From NCBI GenBank assembly GCA_038751255.1, contig JBCDGN010000032.1, forward strand, positions 1 through 37,554: a DNA stretch of 37,554 bases, read 5' to 3'. Both the position numbers and the translations under genes were made by a program. Positions 24,079 to 32,305 of this stretch are shown in pieces. Position 1 is the first letter of the stretch. Each line of letters starts with the position of its first letter. This DNA comes from JANSYP01 sp038751255 (GTDB lineage Bacteria > Pseudomonadota > Alphaproteobacteria > Rhodobacterales > Rhodobacteraceae). Below the pieces are notes generated by a model. The model made no database searches, was not told the origin of the DNA, and saw nothing but the letters and a program-made list of their open reading frames with translations.

Positions 24079-25041
24079 TCAGAGACCCAACCATGCGTCC
24101 ACGCGATCAGGGTTTGCTTCAACCCATTCTCGCGCAACGTCTGCCGGGTCACGGCCCTGGCCGCTGATTTCAAAGGCAAAGCTGCTCACATCATCGGCGG
24201 TGAGGCCGAAATTGGCGAAAAATTCCGCGATTGCAGGAGAGCGGTCAGCAAGCGAGTTCGACCAAGCGATCTGAACATCTTTCAGCGCATCTTTGGAGGC
24301 GACCATGGATTTGTCATACCAATCAGGGTCGTCCGAGGGCTGCACCATGACGTATTTCTCGGGGTCAAAGGTCGGTTCGGTCAGCATCTCGACATCGAAC
24401 ATGTACCAGACTGCGTGGGGCTTGTAGCAGTAGAACGCATAGCCCTCGTCCTTGGCGATACTGTCCTTGATGCGCGCGGTCTTGACGCTTTCTTCGGCAC
24501 GGATGGGTTCGATGAAATCAAGCAGACCGTAGTCGCGGACCTTGACCTCGTTCACATTGGCCGAGGCCCAGCCCGGCGCGCCGATCCACATCTCGCCCAG
24601 ACCGTTGCCGTCGCTGTCCATCAGCGCTGCCACATCGGGCCGTCCCAGATCGGTGATATCGGTGATGGAGTTCGCTTCACCGAAACTTTTTGATACGCAG
24701 AAGCCTTGGTTCCCCTCGTAGGGGTTAGATGACAGGGTTACTGTGCCCGCTTCATCGACATACTTCTTGGTGAAGCTTTCCTGGTTGGGCAGCCAAACAT
24801 CGGGGTGGACGTCGATATCGCCCTTACCCTGGTCCATGGCTTGGAAAATCGTGGCATTGTTGCCGGGCACATATTCAACAGTGCCACCAATACGCATTTC
24901 CACCACAGCGCCCAACAGATGGGCAATCGCTTGTGCGCCGGTCCAGGACGGCACGCCAATTTTGACCTCTTCCGAGGCCAAAGCGGGCAGCGCCACAGCA
25001 CTGATCGCGGTCGCGAGCATCATGGATTTCAAAGCCGTCAT
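24079..25041 (-). CDS. Glycine betaine/choline/TMAO-type substrate-binding protein (OpuAC family)
   Basis: A 320-residue periplasmic receptor with a Sec signal peptide (MTALKSMMLATAISAVALPALAS). The mature part has the OpuAC pattern: VKIGVPSWTGAQAIAHLLGAVVE, then NNATIFQAMDQGKGDIDVHPDVWLPN, a GNGLGEMWIGAPGWASANVNEVKVRDYGL hinge, and YKPHAVWYMFD. Several Trp and Tyr residues are available for an aromatic cage, as in receptors for quaternary amines (betaine, choline) and for TMAO (TmoX). The start at 25041 is supported by AAGGAGA nine bases upstream; the frame continues to 25158 without a good ribosome site. The ligand could also be a zwitterionic sulfonate, given the adjacent PLP lyase. Confidence 0.88.
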   Translation of the reverse strand: MTALKSMMLATAISAVALPALASEEVKIGVPSWTGAQAIAHLLGAVVEMRIGGTVEYVPGNNATIFQAMDQGKGDIDVHPDVWLPNQESFTKKYVDEAGTVTLSSNPYEGNQGFCVSKSFGEANSITDITDLGRPDVAALMDSDGNGLGEMWIGAPGWASANVNEVKVRDYGLLDFIEPIRAEESVKTARIKDSIAKDEGYAFYCYKPHAVWYMFDVEMLTEPTFDPEKYVMVQPSDDPDWYDKSMVASKDALKDVQIAWSNSLADRSPAIAEFFANFGLTADDVSSFAFEISGQGRDPADVAREWVEANPDRVDAWLGL

Positions 25042-25081
25042 AGGTGCAGTCTCCTTGGTTGGTCGGTCGTTATGGCGCCGG

Positions 25082-26137
25082 TCAGGCGTCGAGATAGTTT
25101 TTGATTTCATCCTCATAGGCGAAAAGAGCAGTCGCTCCTCCGGTATGGAGAAACACAATAGAGTCTTCGGGTTTGAAGAAACCGGCCCGGACCAGTCCGA
25201 TCAGCCCCGCCATCCCCTTGGCTGAGTATACAGGGTCGAGCAGGATGCCTTCTTGCCGGGCGGCGAGTGCGATCGCTTCATAGGTACTTTCAGCGGGCAG
25301 CCCGTAGCCTGCACCGACATAGCCGTCATCGACATGGATTTTGGTCGGGTTGATGGGGGCCTCACTTAAAAGCTCCAACGTCTTCGAAGTCGTTGCATGG
25401 ACCGCGTGGACCTGCCGTTCGCGCGGTTGACGCACGCTGATCCCCATCACCGGAAGGTCGTAACCCATGGCGTGAAAGCCCGCGACCAGACCCGCTTGGG
25501 TGCCGGTACTACCGGTCCCCATAACCAACCAATCGAAACGCTGTCCCGAGGCTTGGCACTGGTCTGCAATTTCTTGCGCGCATTGCGCATAACCGAGTGC
25601 GCCCACCGCATTGGACCCACCGCCTGGAATAAAGTAGGGGCGCTGGCCTTTGGCGCGGAACTCTTTGGTGACAGCCTCCGCCTCAGCATTCATATCGAGC
25701 CCGGCAGGGCGAAATTCGTAGGTTGTCCCGAAAAGATCGTCGAGGAACACATTGCCGGTCGTCTCGTAGTCGGGTCTGCGGTCAGGCACGCGCCGTTCGA
25801 GCAATACGTGGCATTTCAGTCCCGAACGACAGGCAGCCGCAGCGGTTTGGCGGACATGATTCGACTGCACGGCACCTTGTGTAACAATCATCTCAGCATT
25901 TTGGCGTAGGGCGTCGCCGAGCAAAAACTCCAGTTTTCGAGTTTTGTTACCGCCAGTTGCCAACCCGGTGCAGTCGTCGCGTTTGATGAAGAGCGTTGGG
26001 CCACCCAGATGTTCGGTCAGCCGCGGCATCGCCTCAATCGGCGTCGGCCGATGGCAAAGCCCGACACGCGGGAAACGGTCAAACTCAATGCGTTTCGTTT
26101 CGCGCACCGGCGCGTCGCTGACATCTGTCACTGCCAT
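25082..26137 (-). CDS. Fold-type II PLP lyase (L-cysteate sulfo-lyase / D-cysteine desulfhydrase / ACC deaminase family)
   Basis: A 351-residue PLP enzyme. The Schiff-base lysine is Lys65 in TGGNKTRKLEF (62-71), and the cofactor and substrate loops are QGAVQSNHVRQTAAAAC (87-103) and PGGGSNAVGALGY. The later active-site region is DDGYVGAGYGLP. Members deaminate ACC, desulfhydrate D-cysteine, or remove sulfite and ammonia from L-cysteate (CuyA, known from Ruegeria pomeroyi). By length and wording it sits nearest the CuyA/D-cysteine desulfhydrase group, but I cannot separate these by eye. The ATG at 26137 is preceded by GGAGGA at seven bases; the longer frame from 26203 has no such site. It is first in the cassette with the betaine-type importer, so the imported compound or its hydrolysis product is likely its substrate. 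Confidence 0.87.
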   Translation of the reverse strand: MAVTDVSDAPVRETKRIEFDRFPRVGLCHRPTPIEAMPRLTEHLGGPTLFIKRDDCTGLATGGNKTRKLEFLLGDALRQNAEMIVTQGAVQSNHVRQTAAAACRSGLKCHVLLERRVPDRRPDYETTGNVFLDDLFGTTYEFRPAGLDMNAEAEAVTKEFRAKGQRPYFIPGGGSNAVGALGYAQCAQEIADQCQASGQRFDWLVMGTGSTGTQAGLVAGFHAMGYDLPVMGISVRQPRERQVHAVHATTSKTLELLSEAPINPTKIHVDDGYVGAGYGLPAESTYEAIALAARQEGILLDPVYSAKGMAGLIGLVRAGFFKPEDSIVFLHTGGATALFAYEDEIKNYLDA

Positions 26138-26217
26138 GGCATTCTTCCTCCTCACGACCCAATGAAAAGGCTGTCGGAACGGGCGCCAACCGGCTAATGC
26201 CAAGTTTCTCTGACATT

Positions 26218-26232
26218 ATGCAAAATTTGCAT
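26218..26232. promoter_or_regulatory. 15-bp LysR-type palindrome between divergent genes
   Basis: ATGCAAAATTTGCAT is a perfect inverted repeat of 7-bp arms around one base. It includes TGCAAAATTTGCA (26219-26231), a T-N11-A LysR box. It ends one base before the LysR start codon and lies about 80 bases upstream of the PLP lyase start, the expected position for an autoregulating LysR protein that controls the divergent cassette. Confidence 0.6.
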
Positions 26233-26233
26233 T

Positions 26234-27208
26234 ATGTTTCAGATGATGGATATTTTGCTCTTCCAAGATCTGGACCAATTGCGGCGAACCGGCAATTTTT
26301 CCCAAGCGGCAGAGCTTAGAAACCTCAGCCAACCGGCCTTTAGCAGGCGTATTAAGTCTTTGGAATCGTGGGTTGGTGTGATGCTCGTAGACCGGTCGCG
26401 CCAGCCAGTGAAGCTGACCGAGGCGGGCGTGCAAATGCTCGAGGCAGGCCTTCAAGCGATCGCGCGGATCGAAGCCGAACGCAGCCAATTGCGAGAAGCT
26501 CAATCGCTGCCAGATCGGTACGTGGTAACCTTTGCTGCACAACATTCCATCGGTTGGCGCTTTTTTCCAGCATGGTTGCAAGCCTTGGAAGAAGCCCATG
26601 GGCCGTTGCTGTCGCGCCTTAGGGCCGATGATTTGCCGATTTGCCTCCAGGATTTGCGCAATGGTGATGTAGATTTCGTGATTGCATATTTCGACACAGG
26701 CGCGTCCCGCCAGAGCGCGAACTTAGACCGTTCATTTGAGAAGGTGACCATCGGCACCGACCGGCTCGTGCCGGTGTGCAAGCCAGCACAAAACGGTGCC
26801 CCACTCTTCAATTTGCCACCGCATGAAGGGGCTGTGCCGCTGCTTCGCTTTGGTGAAGCGGCGCCTTTAGGTCGGCTCCTTGATCCGTTGCTGGAGAGTG
26901 TGACCGATGAGCCCGGGTTCCGAACAGTCTATGAGAATACGATGGCCGGGGCGTTGAGGATCCGCGCGCGCGATGGCGCAGGTGTGGCTTGGTTGCCGGA
27001 AAGTCTTGTTGCCCCTGATCTCGACGCCGGTCTCTTGACGCGTACTGGTGACGAGGCTTGGGTTATGGATCTCAAGATCGCTTTGCTGCGAAAAAAGGGG
27101 AACACCAATAGATTGACCCGCTCTATTTGGGCCTTTTTGCAGATCCGCGAAAGCGTGGGACTTCTGCCCGCGGGCTGGTCTTTGCGCCCAGCTGATCGCT
27201 CTGTCTAG
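26234..27208 (+). CDS. LysR-type regulator of the PLP lyase/importer cassette
   Basis: A LysR-type regulator of 324 residues. The HTH is at residues 6-64 (ILLFQDLDQLRRTGNFSQAAELRNLSQPAFSRRIKSLESWVGVMLVDRSRQPVKLTEAG), followed by an effector-binding domain (about 93-300). In-frame ATGs at 26234, 26243 and 26246 are all possible; none has a visible ribosome binding site because the palindrome at 26218-26232 occupies the space. It is divergent from the PLP lyase gene and probably regulates it. Its stop overlaps the 3' end of the Tdm-like gene by four bases, in convergent orientation. Confidence 0.9.
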   Translation: MFQMMDILLFQDLDQLRRTGNFSQAAELRNLSQPAFSRRIKSLESWVGVMLVDRSRQPVKLTEAGVQMLEAGLQAIARIEAERSQLREAQSLPDRYVVTFAAQHSIGWRFFPAWLQALEEAHGPLLSRLRADDLPICLQDLRNGDVDFVIAYFDTGASRQSANLDRSFEKVTIGTDRLVPVCKPAQNGAPLFNLPPHEGAVPLLRFGEAAPLGRLLDPLLESVTDEPGFRTVYENTMAGALRIRARDGAGVAWLPESLVAPDLDAGLLTRTGDEAWVMDLKIALLRKKGNTNRLTRSIWAFLQIRESVGLLPAGWSLRPADRSV

Positions 27209-29526
27209 GCACGTGCCCGCGTGCGCTTTGGATCAACGAAGGGGATCGGGACCACACTCGCAGGCAATTGTTTCATATGCCCATCAAGCTGTCCTACGGC
27301 CAGCGTCGTGCCGGTCTCTGCATACTCGGCCGCGATCCGGGCCATCGCGATTGCCGACCCAAAGGCCGGGGCATAGCTTGCCGATGTAACGTGGCCGATC
27401 TTGCGCTCGCCCATAAGAACCGGTGCGCCAGAAGCCGGAGCTTCATCGCTTGCAAAGCGCAGCCCCACGAGCGGATGTCGTACATCTGAGGCCCGCCGCT
27501 CCAGCGCGCCACGCCCGGTGAAGCTGGGCTTTCGCAGATCGACGGCAAAGCCAAGCCCAGCCTCATAGGCATCGATGCCCGGCGCGAACTCTGCCCCCGC
27601 CGCCGCCAGTCCTGCTTCTATGCGGATCATCTCCAAAGCTGCGGACCCCATTGGCGTCACACCAAAATCGGCTCCAGCGTCAAACAGAGCATCCCAAATC
27701 GCTAAAGCATCATCCCGCGCGCAAAAAACTTCGTACCCCAACTCGCCGGTATATCCGCTGCGACTGAGCATGAAAGGCGCGCCGTTGCGATCCCCAAGCC
27801 GTGCCACAGTGACACCGAACCATTTCATCGCCTCCAAACTTGGGACATGTGGCTGAGTAAAGACGATACGGCGCAGCAGATCGCGTGATTTGGGACCTTG
27901 CACAGCGAGATTGACCAGTGTTTCGCTTTGGTCGGAAATCCGGACCTGTAATCCCATAGTGTCCGCGGTCGCATGGAGGATGCGCAGGCTTTCTTCAGAG
28001 CCGCAGCACCAGCGATAAAGATGCGCGCCTAGGTGAAACAGCGTGCCATCATCGACCACCGATCCGGTTTCATCACAGATCAAGGCATAGGTGCCGCGCC
28101 ATTCCGCCAGTTTGATGACATCGCGGCTCACAACCTGCTGCAGCAGCTTGGTCGCGTCAGGCCCGATGATATCGTATTTGCGCAAACCGCTCATATCTTG
28201 CACGGTCACGGCTTCGCGGCAGGCACGATACTCGCCGAGCGTGCCGACGCTTGGGAAGGACACTGCGGCCCACAGATTGCGCGCGGGCGCGAATTGCGTG
28301 GTGAGCTTTTCCAGGCGCGGGTGAAACGCGGACTCGGTGCTGAGCTGCATAGGGGCGTCAACTTTCGGGCGATAGGCAATGGCGCGGTGAATATCGGTCT
28401 CGGGACCGTAGATGCGCACATGGATATCTGTAGGGTTCCAGCCGTTGATCGGATCGATATCGTCAGGACAGGCGGTAGAGACACAGATCAAATCTTGTAG
28501 CGCCTCCATGACCACATAGTCGCCCGGACGCGACCGGCTTTCCTCACTGTTCATCTGATGATGTTGATCGATCCATGTGCTCCAGAAGAAGTTGATCGCA
28601 GGCCACGCTGCGCGACCTTGAATTCCATAGGGTTCCAAGGCGCGCGAGATATTGTCCGAGCAATTGAGATGGCCAGGAAATCCTCTTTCTTCATAGCCGC
28701 GCGAGGTACAGGCCAATCCAAACGTATCATGTGCGCCGCAAGTGTCTTGAACCAGACGCAGCATGGGCGTCATCTCTGGTCCATAAAACTTGTCGAATAG
28801 GCCGGGCTGCGGATAGGCACGCCGCGTCAGCGACCGTGTCGCGGTGCTATCAATCGTTTCTTCGATGCCTCGGTCGAGCGCGGCGGCTGAAAGCGCTTGG
28901 AAGTCGGAGCATTGCTGACCCTCCAAATCGATGATCTGCACAGATTGGCCCGCCTTCAACGGGTAGGACTGTGCCGTGCCACGCTTGACGGTGAACTCCT
29001 CAAGAATATGGCCAAGGGGGCGCGGATGAATGATCTCGCCTGCGGGTGAACTGTGGCTTAGGGTGACCTGTGCGCCGCCTCCGGAGGAAATCAGATCCTC
29101 GGCAGAGACGTCATTGATGATCCAGACTGTGCAGGAAGACGCTGCACGCACATAAATCTCTGGCTCCGCGCTGCTGAGGCTTGCAGCAGGCAGCGGCGCG
29201 TCGTCGGAGATGCCTCGCGCGGCGAGCCAGCCTTTGAGGGCTTTATTCACCATGTCCGATGGCGTTCGGGTCAGATCCGTCGACAATCCCAGAGCGTCGA
29301 GCGCGGAACCGCCCTGCGCGCCGAACGCCATCAGCGTCAGACTTGCCGGCTGGGCCAAGTAGGAAATTCTAAGCAAATCGCCTCTGGCAAGTTCCAAACG
29401 CTCGGCGGAGCGAGGCGCTAGGGTCGTTTGATGTGTCTGAGATGGTGTGGGAAAGCCTTCGAAGCGCCGCCGCTCCGAGCGGTGCCCGATATTCTCAATA
29501 GACCGGATGACGATCGGCCCGTCCAT
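27205..29526 (-). CDS. tdm: DUF1989-GcvT fusion, trimethylamine N-oxide demethylase (Tdm)-like
   Basis: A 773-residue two-part protein. Residues 1-390 contain a DUF1989/urea-carboxylase-associated fold with KAGQSVQIIDLEGQQCSDFQA (191-211), TCGAHDTFG (262-270), GHLNCSDNISRAL (285-297), RPGDYVVMEALQDLICVSTACPDDIDPINGW (333-363); the cysteines suit a zinc site. Residues 400-770 are a GcvT-type folate domain with RSGYTGELGYEVF. This architecture and length match TMAO demethylase, which splits TMAO into dimethylamine and formaldehyde, the latter taken up by THF. Neither the Tmm monooxygenase nor dimethylamine genes are in the window, so a related demethylation of another methylated amine is possible. 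The ATG at 29526 has GGAG eleven bases upstream. It lies 75 bases after rhaK on the same strand and is not an obvious member of that operon. Confidence 0.72.
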   Translation of the reverse strand: MDGPIVIRSIENIGHRSERRRFEGFPTPSQTHQTTLAPRSAERLELARGDLLRISYLAQPASLTLMAFGAQGGSALDALGLSTDLTRTPSDMVNKALKGWLAARGISDDAPLPAASLSSAEPEIYVRAASSCTVWIINDVSAEDLISSGGGAQVTLSHSSPAGEIIHPRPLGHILEEFTVKRGTAQSYPLKAGQSVQIIDLEGQQCSDFQALSAAALDRGIEETIDSTATRSLTRRAYPQPGLFDKFYGPEMTPMLRLVQDTCGAHDTFGLACTSRGYEERGFPGHLNCSDNISRALEPYGIQGRAAWPAINFFWSTWIDQHHQMNSEESRSRPGDYVVMEALQDLICVSTACPDDIDPINGWNPTDIHVRIYGPETDIHRAIAYRPKVDAPMQLSTESAFHPRLEKLTTQFAPARNLWAAVSFPSVGTLGEYRACREAVTVQDMSGLRKYDIIGPDATKLLQQVVSRDVIKLAEWRGTYALICDETGSVVDDGTLFHLGAHLYRWCCGSEESLRILHATADTMGLQVRISDQSETLVNLAVQGPKSRDLLRRIVFTQPHVPSLEAMKWFGVTVARLGDRNGAPFMLSRSGYTGELGYEVFCARDDALAIWDALFDAGADFGVTPMGSAALEMIRIEAGLAAAGAEFAPGIDAYEAGLGFAVDLRKPSFTGRGALERRASDVRHPLVGLRFASDEAPASGAPVLMGERKIGHVTSASYAPAFGSAIAMARIAAEYAETGTTLAVGQLDGHMKQLPASVVPIPFVDPKRTRARA

Positions 29527-29601
29527 CGAACCATCTTCTCCATGTTCCCGACGAGACAGATTGCCGAGAGCGCCTGTACAGTCAAGGGCAAGCGTCGTGC
29601 T

Positions 29602-30978
29602 TTATTCCCTTGGGATGGATTTATCGACAAAGGCCGCCCATCGCGCGGCGTAGGCCTCTAGGGCAGGGTCGATTTCACAAGCAATCACTTCGCCCGCAGA
29701 GAGACGCGACTTGCCCCCTGCCAATAGGGCTGCACCGATGCTGGTTCCGGTCGAGGACCCTGCAACGACGACGCCGTCTGGCCTCAGATGCGACAGCATC
29801 TCCACATAGTCGGGGTTGTGGGCAAAAGGGCCTTCGATGATCGTGGGGCCACGCGCCGAGATCAGGCGCAGACAGGTATCTGTCATCAAAGCCAAGTACC
29901 AAGACAGCGCCAGCATCCGCGTGCCATCGGAGCTCGGTTCTTCTGTCCAACCCCCTGCGCGACGGGGGAAAGGACCGCTGCCAGGTTCAATCGCGGGCAG
30001 CAGCATGAGCCATTGATCGAGCACGTCTGTCCGGTCAGCGAGGGTTGGGTGCACCTCACCGCCCGCACGGATCAGATCGTACTCGCGCCCCCCCATGAAG
30101 CGAGCCGAGGGGACCGGTTGCCCGAGCGCATTGACATTGATCAGCGTGTCGCGCGCGGGATCGAGCCTTGGCGTCTCGCCGCCGACGGCCATTGCCACCA
30201 CCCAGGTGCCCGTCGAAGCCACCGAAAAGGCCCCAGTCCGCGCCAGGAGATGCGGATAGAGCGAGGCGTTGCTGTCGTGGATCCCGCAAAGGACCGGCGT
30301 GCCGATGGGCAGACCGGTTCGGGCCGCGACCTCTGGCGTGAGGGTGCCCAAAATGTCAGAGGATTTGCGCGGCGTTCCCAAGGTTTCCGACAGCCCAAGC
30401 GTCTCGACGAGCGGCGAAACGCCCCCCGCCATCGGACACCATAAGTCGGTGTGGCAGCCCAGCGAGGTCACATCCGTCGCGTAAACCCCGGTCAGGCGAT
30501 GGCCCCAATATTGTGGATAGGTCACAATATGAGCGATGCGCGCCCAGGCATCTGGCTGGGTTTCACGCAGCCAATAGAGTTGTGCCCCTAAGTTGAGCCC
30601 ACCAGGGAGCCGCGGGCTGCCCGTCAGGTCAAAGCTCGGCCGAAGCGTGTCATAGGAGGTCGCGGTGGCACTCAAATCATGCTCATAGTCGAGCATCGGC
30701 ATCGCCAGCATACCAGCCTCATCCAGCAATACCGCCGAGGCGCCATGGGTCGTGACCGAAATCACGTCGATCCCGTGTGATTTGTGGAACTGGCTGAGAT
30801 GGTCGAGGATGAAAGCCCAATGACCCTCTAAGTCGAAATGCGGGTAGGGCGGGCCTGGCAACACAGTGTTCGGCCGTGTTTCGACCGCGATCTCGGTGAG
30901 CTCATCTGCATCCACGAGTGCGAGTTTGACATTGGTCTTGCCGACATCGATCACCGCGATATGCGCGGGCGCGCTCAT
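29602..30978 (-). CDS. rhaK: L-rhamnose/rhamnulose kinase, FGGY family
   Basis: A 458-residue sugar kinase of the FGGY/ASKHA fold. It has the phosphate-1 motif AVIDVGKTNVKLALVDAD (about 9-26), the sugar-site region THGASAVLLDEAG, the central GIHDSNASLYPH and the nucleotide loop VVAGSSTGTSIGAALLAGG. In the Rhizobium leguminosarum rha operon the kinase RhaK phosphorylates the sugar and is also needed for ABC uptake. The ATG at 30978 overlaps the TGA of rhaU (ATGA), so the frame opening at 31065 is too long. It is the last gene of the minus-strand rha operon. Confidence 0.88.
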   Translation of the reverse strand: MSAPAHIAVIDVGKTNVKLALVDADELTEIAVETRPNTVLPGPPYPHFDLEGHWAFILDHLSQFHKSHGIDVISVTTHGASAVLLDEAGMLAMPMLDYEHDLSATATSYDTLRPSFDLTGSPRLPGGLNLGAQLYWLRETQPDAWARIAHIVTYPQYWGHRLTGVYATDVTSLGCHTDLWCPMAGGVSPLVETLGLSETLGTPRKSSDILGTLTPEVAARTGLPIGTPVLCGIHDSNASLYPHLLARTGAFSVASTGTWVVAMAVGGETPRLDPARDTLINVNALGQPVPSARFMGGREYDLIRAGGEVHPTLADRTDVLDQWLMLLPAIEPGSGPFPRRAGGWTEEPSSDGTRMLALSWYLALMTDTCLRLISARGPTIIEGPFAHNPDYVEMLSHLRPDGVVVAGSSTGTSIGAALLAGGKSRLSAGEVIACEIDPALEAYAARWAAFVDKSIPRE

Positions 30979-31289
30979 CGCAGATGGAACACGGTTTCCA
31001 AGGGGACCAACACCGGTTTGTTGTCGGGGTGAGTCTCCATAATATCGGCCATATGCGCCCACCAACGCTGCATGATGTCAGTCTCTGGCAAGGCGTCCAT
31101 TCCGTGATCCTCGCGCCGCCAGAGAACGCCGAAAAGCGCGTGTGTGCCGGGGTCATAATGGATCGAATAGTCCTCGACCCCCGCATCTTTCAGCAGAGTG
31201 ACAAGCTCCGGCCAAATCTCGTCATGGCGTCGGCGGTATTCGTCAAGCTGACCGGGGTAGAGGGTCATTCGGAAGGCAATTTTTTCCAT
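30975..31289 (-). CDS. rhaU: L-rhamnose mutarotase
   Basis: A 104-residue cytoplasmic enzyme interconverting alpha and beta anomers of L-rhamnose, as RhaM (YiiL) in E. coli, which has the same length. EYRRRHDEIWPELVTLLKDAGVEDYSIHYD carries the catalytic His22, and TDIMQRWWAHMADIMETHPDNKPV is the conserved second half. It starts on the last base of the rhaQ stop codon (TGATG) and overlaps rhaK, so it is translationally coupled on both sides. The name rhaU follows the rhizobial operon. Confidence 0.95.
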   Translation of the reverse strand: MEKIAFRMTLYPGQLDEYRRRHDEIWPELVTLLKDAGVEDYSIHYDPGTHALFGVLWRREDHGMDALPETDIMQRWWAHMADIMETHPDNKPVLVPLETVFHLR

Positions 31290-32305
31290 CAGCTCCGCCT
31301 TAACTTGGCGATCACGCGGGGCAGGGCGATCACACCGATCAGCATGCAGCCGATAAAAATCGACATTACAATGCCCGGTACATTCAAGAGCCCCAGCCCA
31401 AAGGTGACGAGCCCCATCAGAAAGGCCGCGATGACGACCCCAGGGATGGAGCCCGCCCCGCCAAGAATTGAGACGCCACCCAAAACCACCATAGTCACCA
31501 CCTCAAGCTCCATCCCCATAGCGATAGAGGGACGCGTGCTGCCCAGACGAGAGGTCAGGCAGACCGCGGCGATCCCTGACATTAGACCGGTCAGCAGAAA
31601 GAGGATCATCTTCACCCGCGCAACACGGATCCCAGAAAAGAGCGCCGCGGTTGGGTTGTTGCCAATGGCATACACATGGCGGCCGAAATTGGTTTTGTGC
31701 AGAACGATGCCAAAGACCACGGCCAAGACGCAAAACAGGACAAATTCGAACGAGATCACCCACCAGACATAGCCTTGTCCGAACCAGGCAAAGCTGGCGG
31801 GGTAGCCACGAAACGCATCGTCTCCGAGCACGATAAAGGAGAGGCCTCGGAAAAGGCTCATGGTGCCAATGGTCACCACAATCGATGGCAGTCCCAGCCG
31901 CGTCACCAGCGTGCCATTGAACGTTCCGCAGGCCAGTCCCACCGCGATACCCGTCGCCACAATAAGCGGCGTGCCGAACCCGGCCTGCATGACCAAACCC
32001 ATCGCGGTTGAGGCGAGTGCGATGATCGCAGCGACGGACAAATCGATCTCACCGGAGATGATCAACAGCGCCATCGCAAAAGCGATCATCGCCTTTTCGG
32101 TGAAGTTGAAGGTCGCGTCGCTAAGGTTCCAGGCATCGAGGAAGTAGGGCGAAGCGAAACTGTTGAGGACAAAAACACCAACCACAACCGCGAGCAGTAG
32201 AATTTCCCAGCTGCGAAAGAAACGATAGCGCGCCGTGGTCAGCCGGTCCGGGATCTCAGAGGGAGCTTTCGCAATCTGGGTCAGGTCTGGATCGGCGACG
32301 CTCAT
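31289..32305 (-). CDS. rhaQ: Rhamnose ABC permease
   Basis: A 338-residue sugar permease of the RbsC type with about ten hydrophobic segments: EILLLAVVVGVFVLNSFASPYFL, the signature ALLIISGEIDLSVAAIIALASTAMG, LPSIVVTIGTMSLFRGLSFIVLG, and VLGGVSILGGAGSIPGVVIAAFLMG. It pairs with the second permease encoded just upstream. The ATG at 32305 overlaps the previous gene by four bases; the frame opening at 32533 would run back into that gene. Named by operon position after the R. leguminosarum order rhaS-T-P-Q. Confidence 0.9.
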   Translation of the reverse strand: MSVADPDLTQIAKAPSEIPDRLTTARYRFFRSWEILLLAVVVGVFVLNSFASPYFLDAWNLSDATFNFTEKAMIAFAMALLIISGEIDLSVAAIIALASTAMGLVMQAGFGTPLIVATGIAVGLACGTFNGTLVTRLGLPSIVVTIGTMSLFRGLSFIVLGDDAFRGYPASFAWFGQGYVWWVISFEFVLFCVLAVVFGIVLHKTNFGRHVYAIGNNPTAALFSGIRVARVKMILFLLTGLMSGIAAVCLTSRLGSTRPSIAMGMELEVVTMVVLGGVSILGGAGSIPGVVIAAFLMGLVTFGLGLLNVPGIVMSIFIGCMLIGVIALPRVIAKLRRS

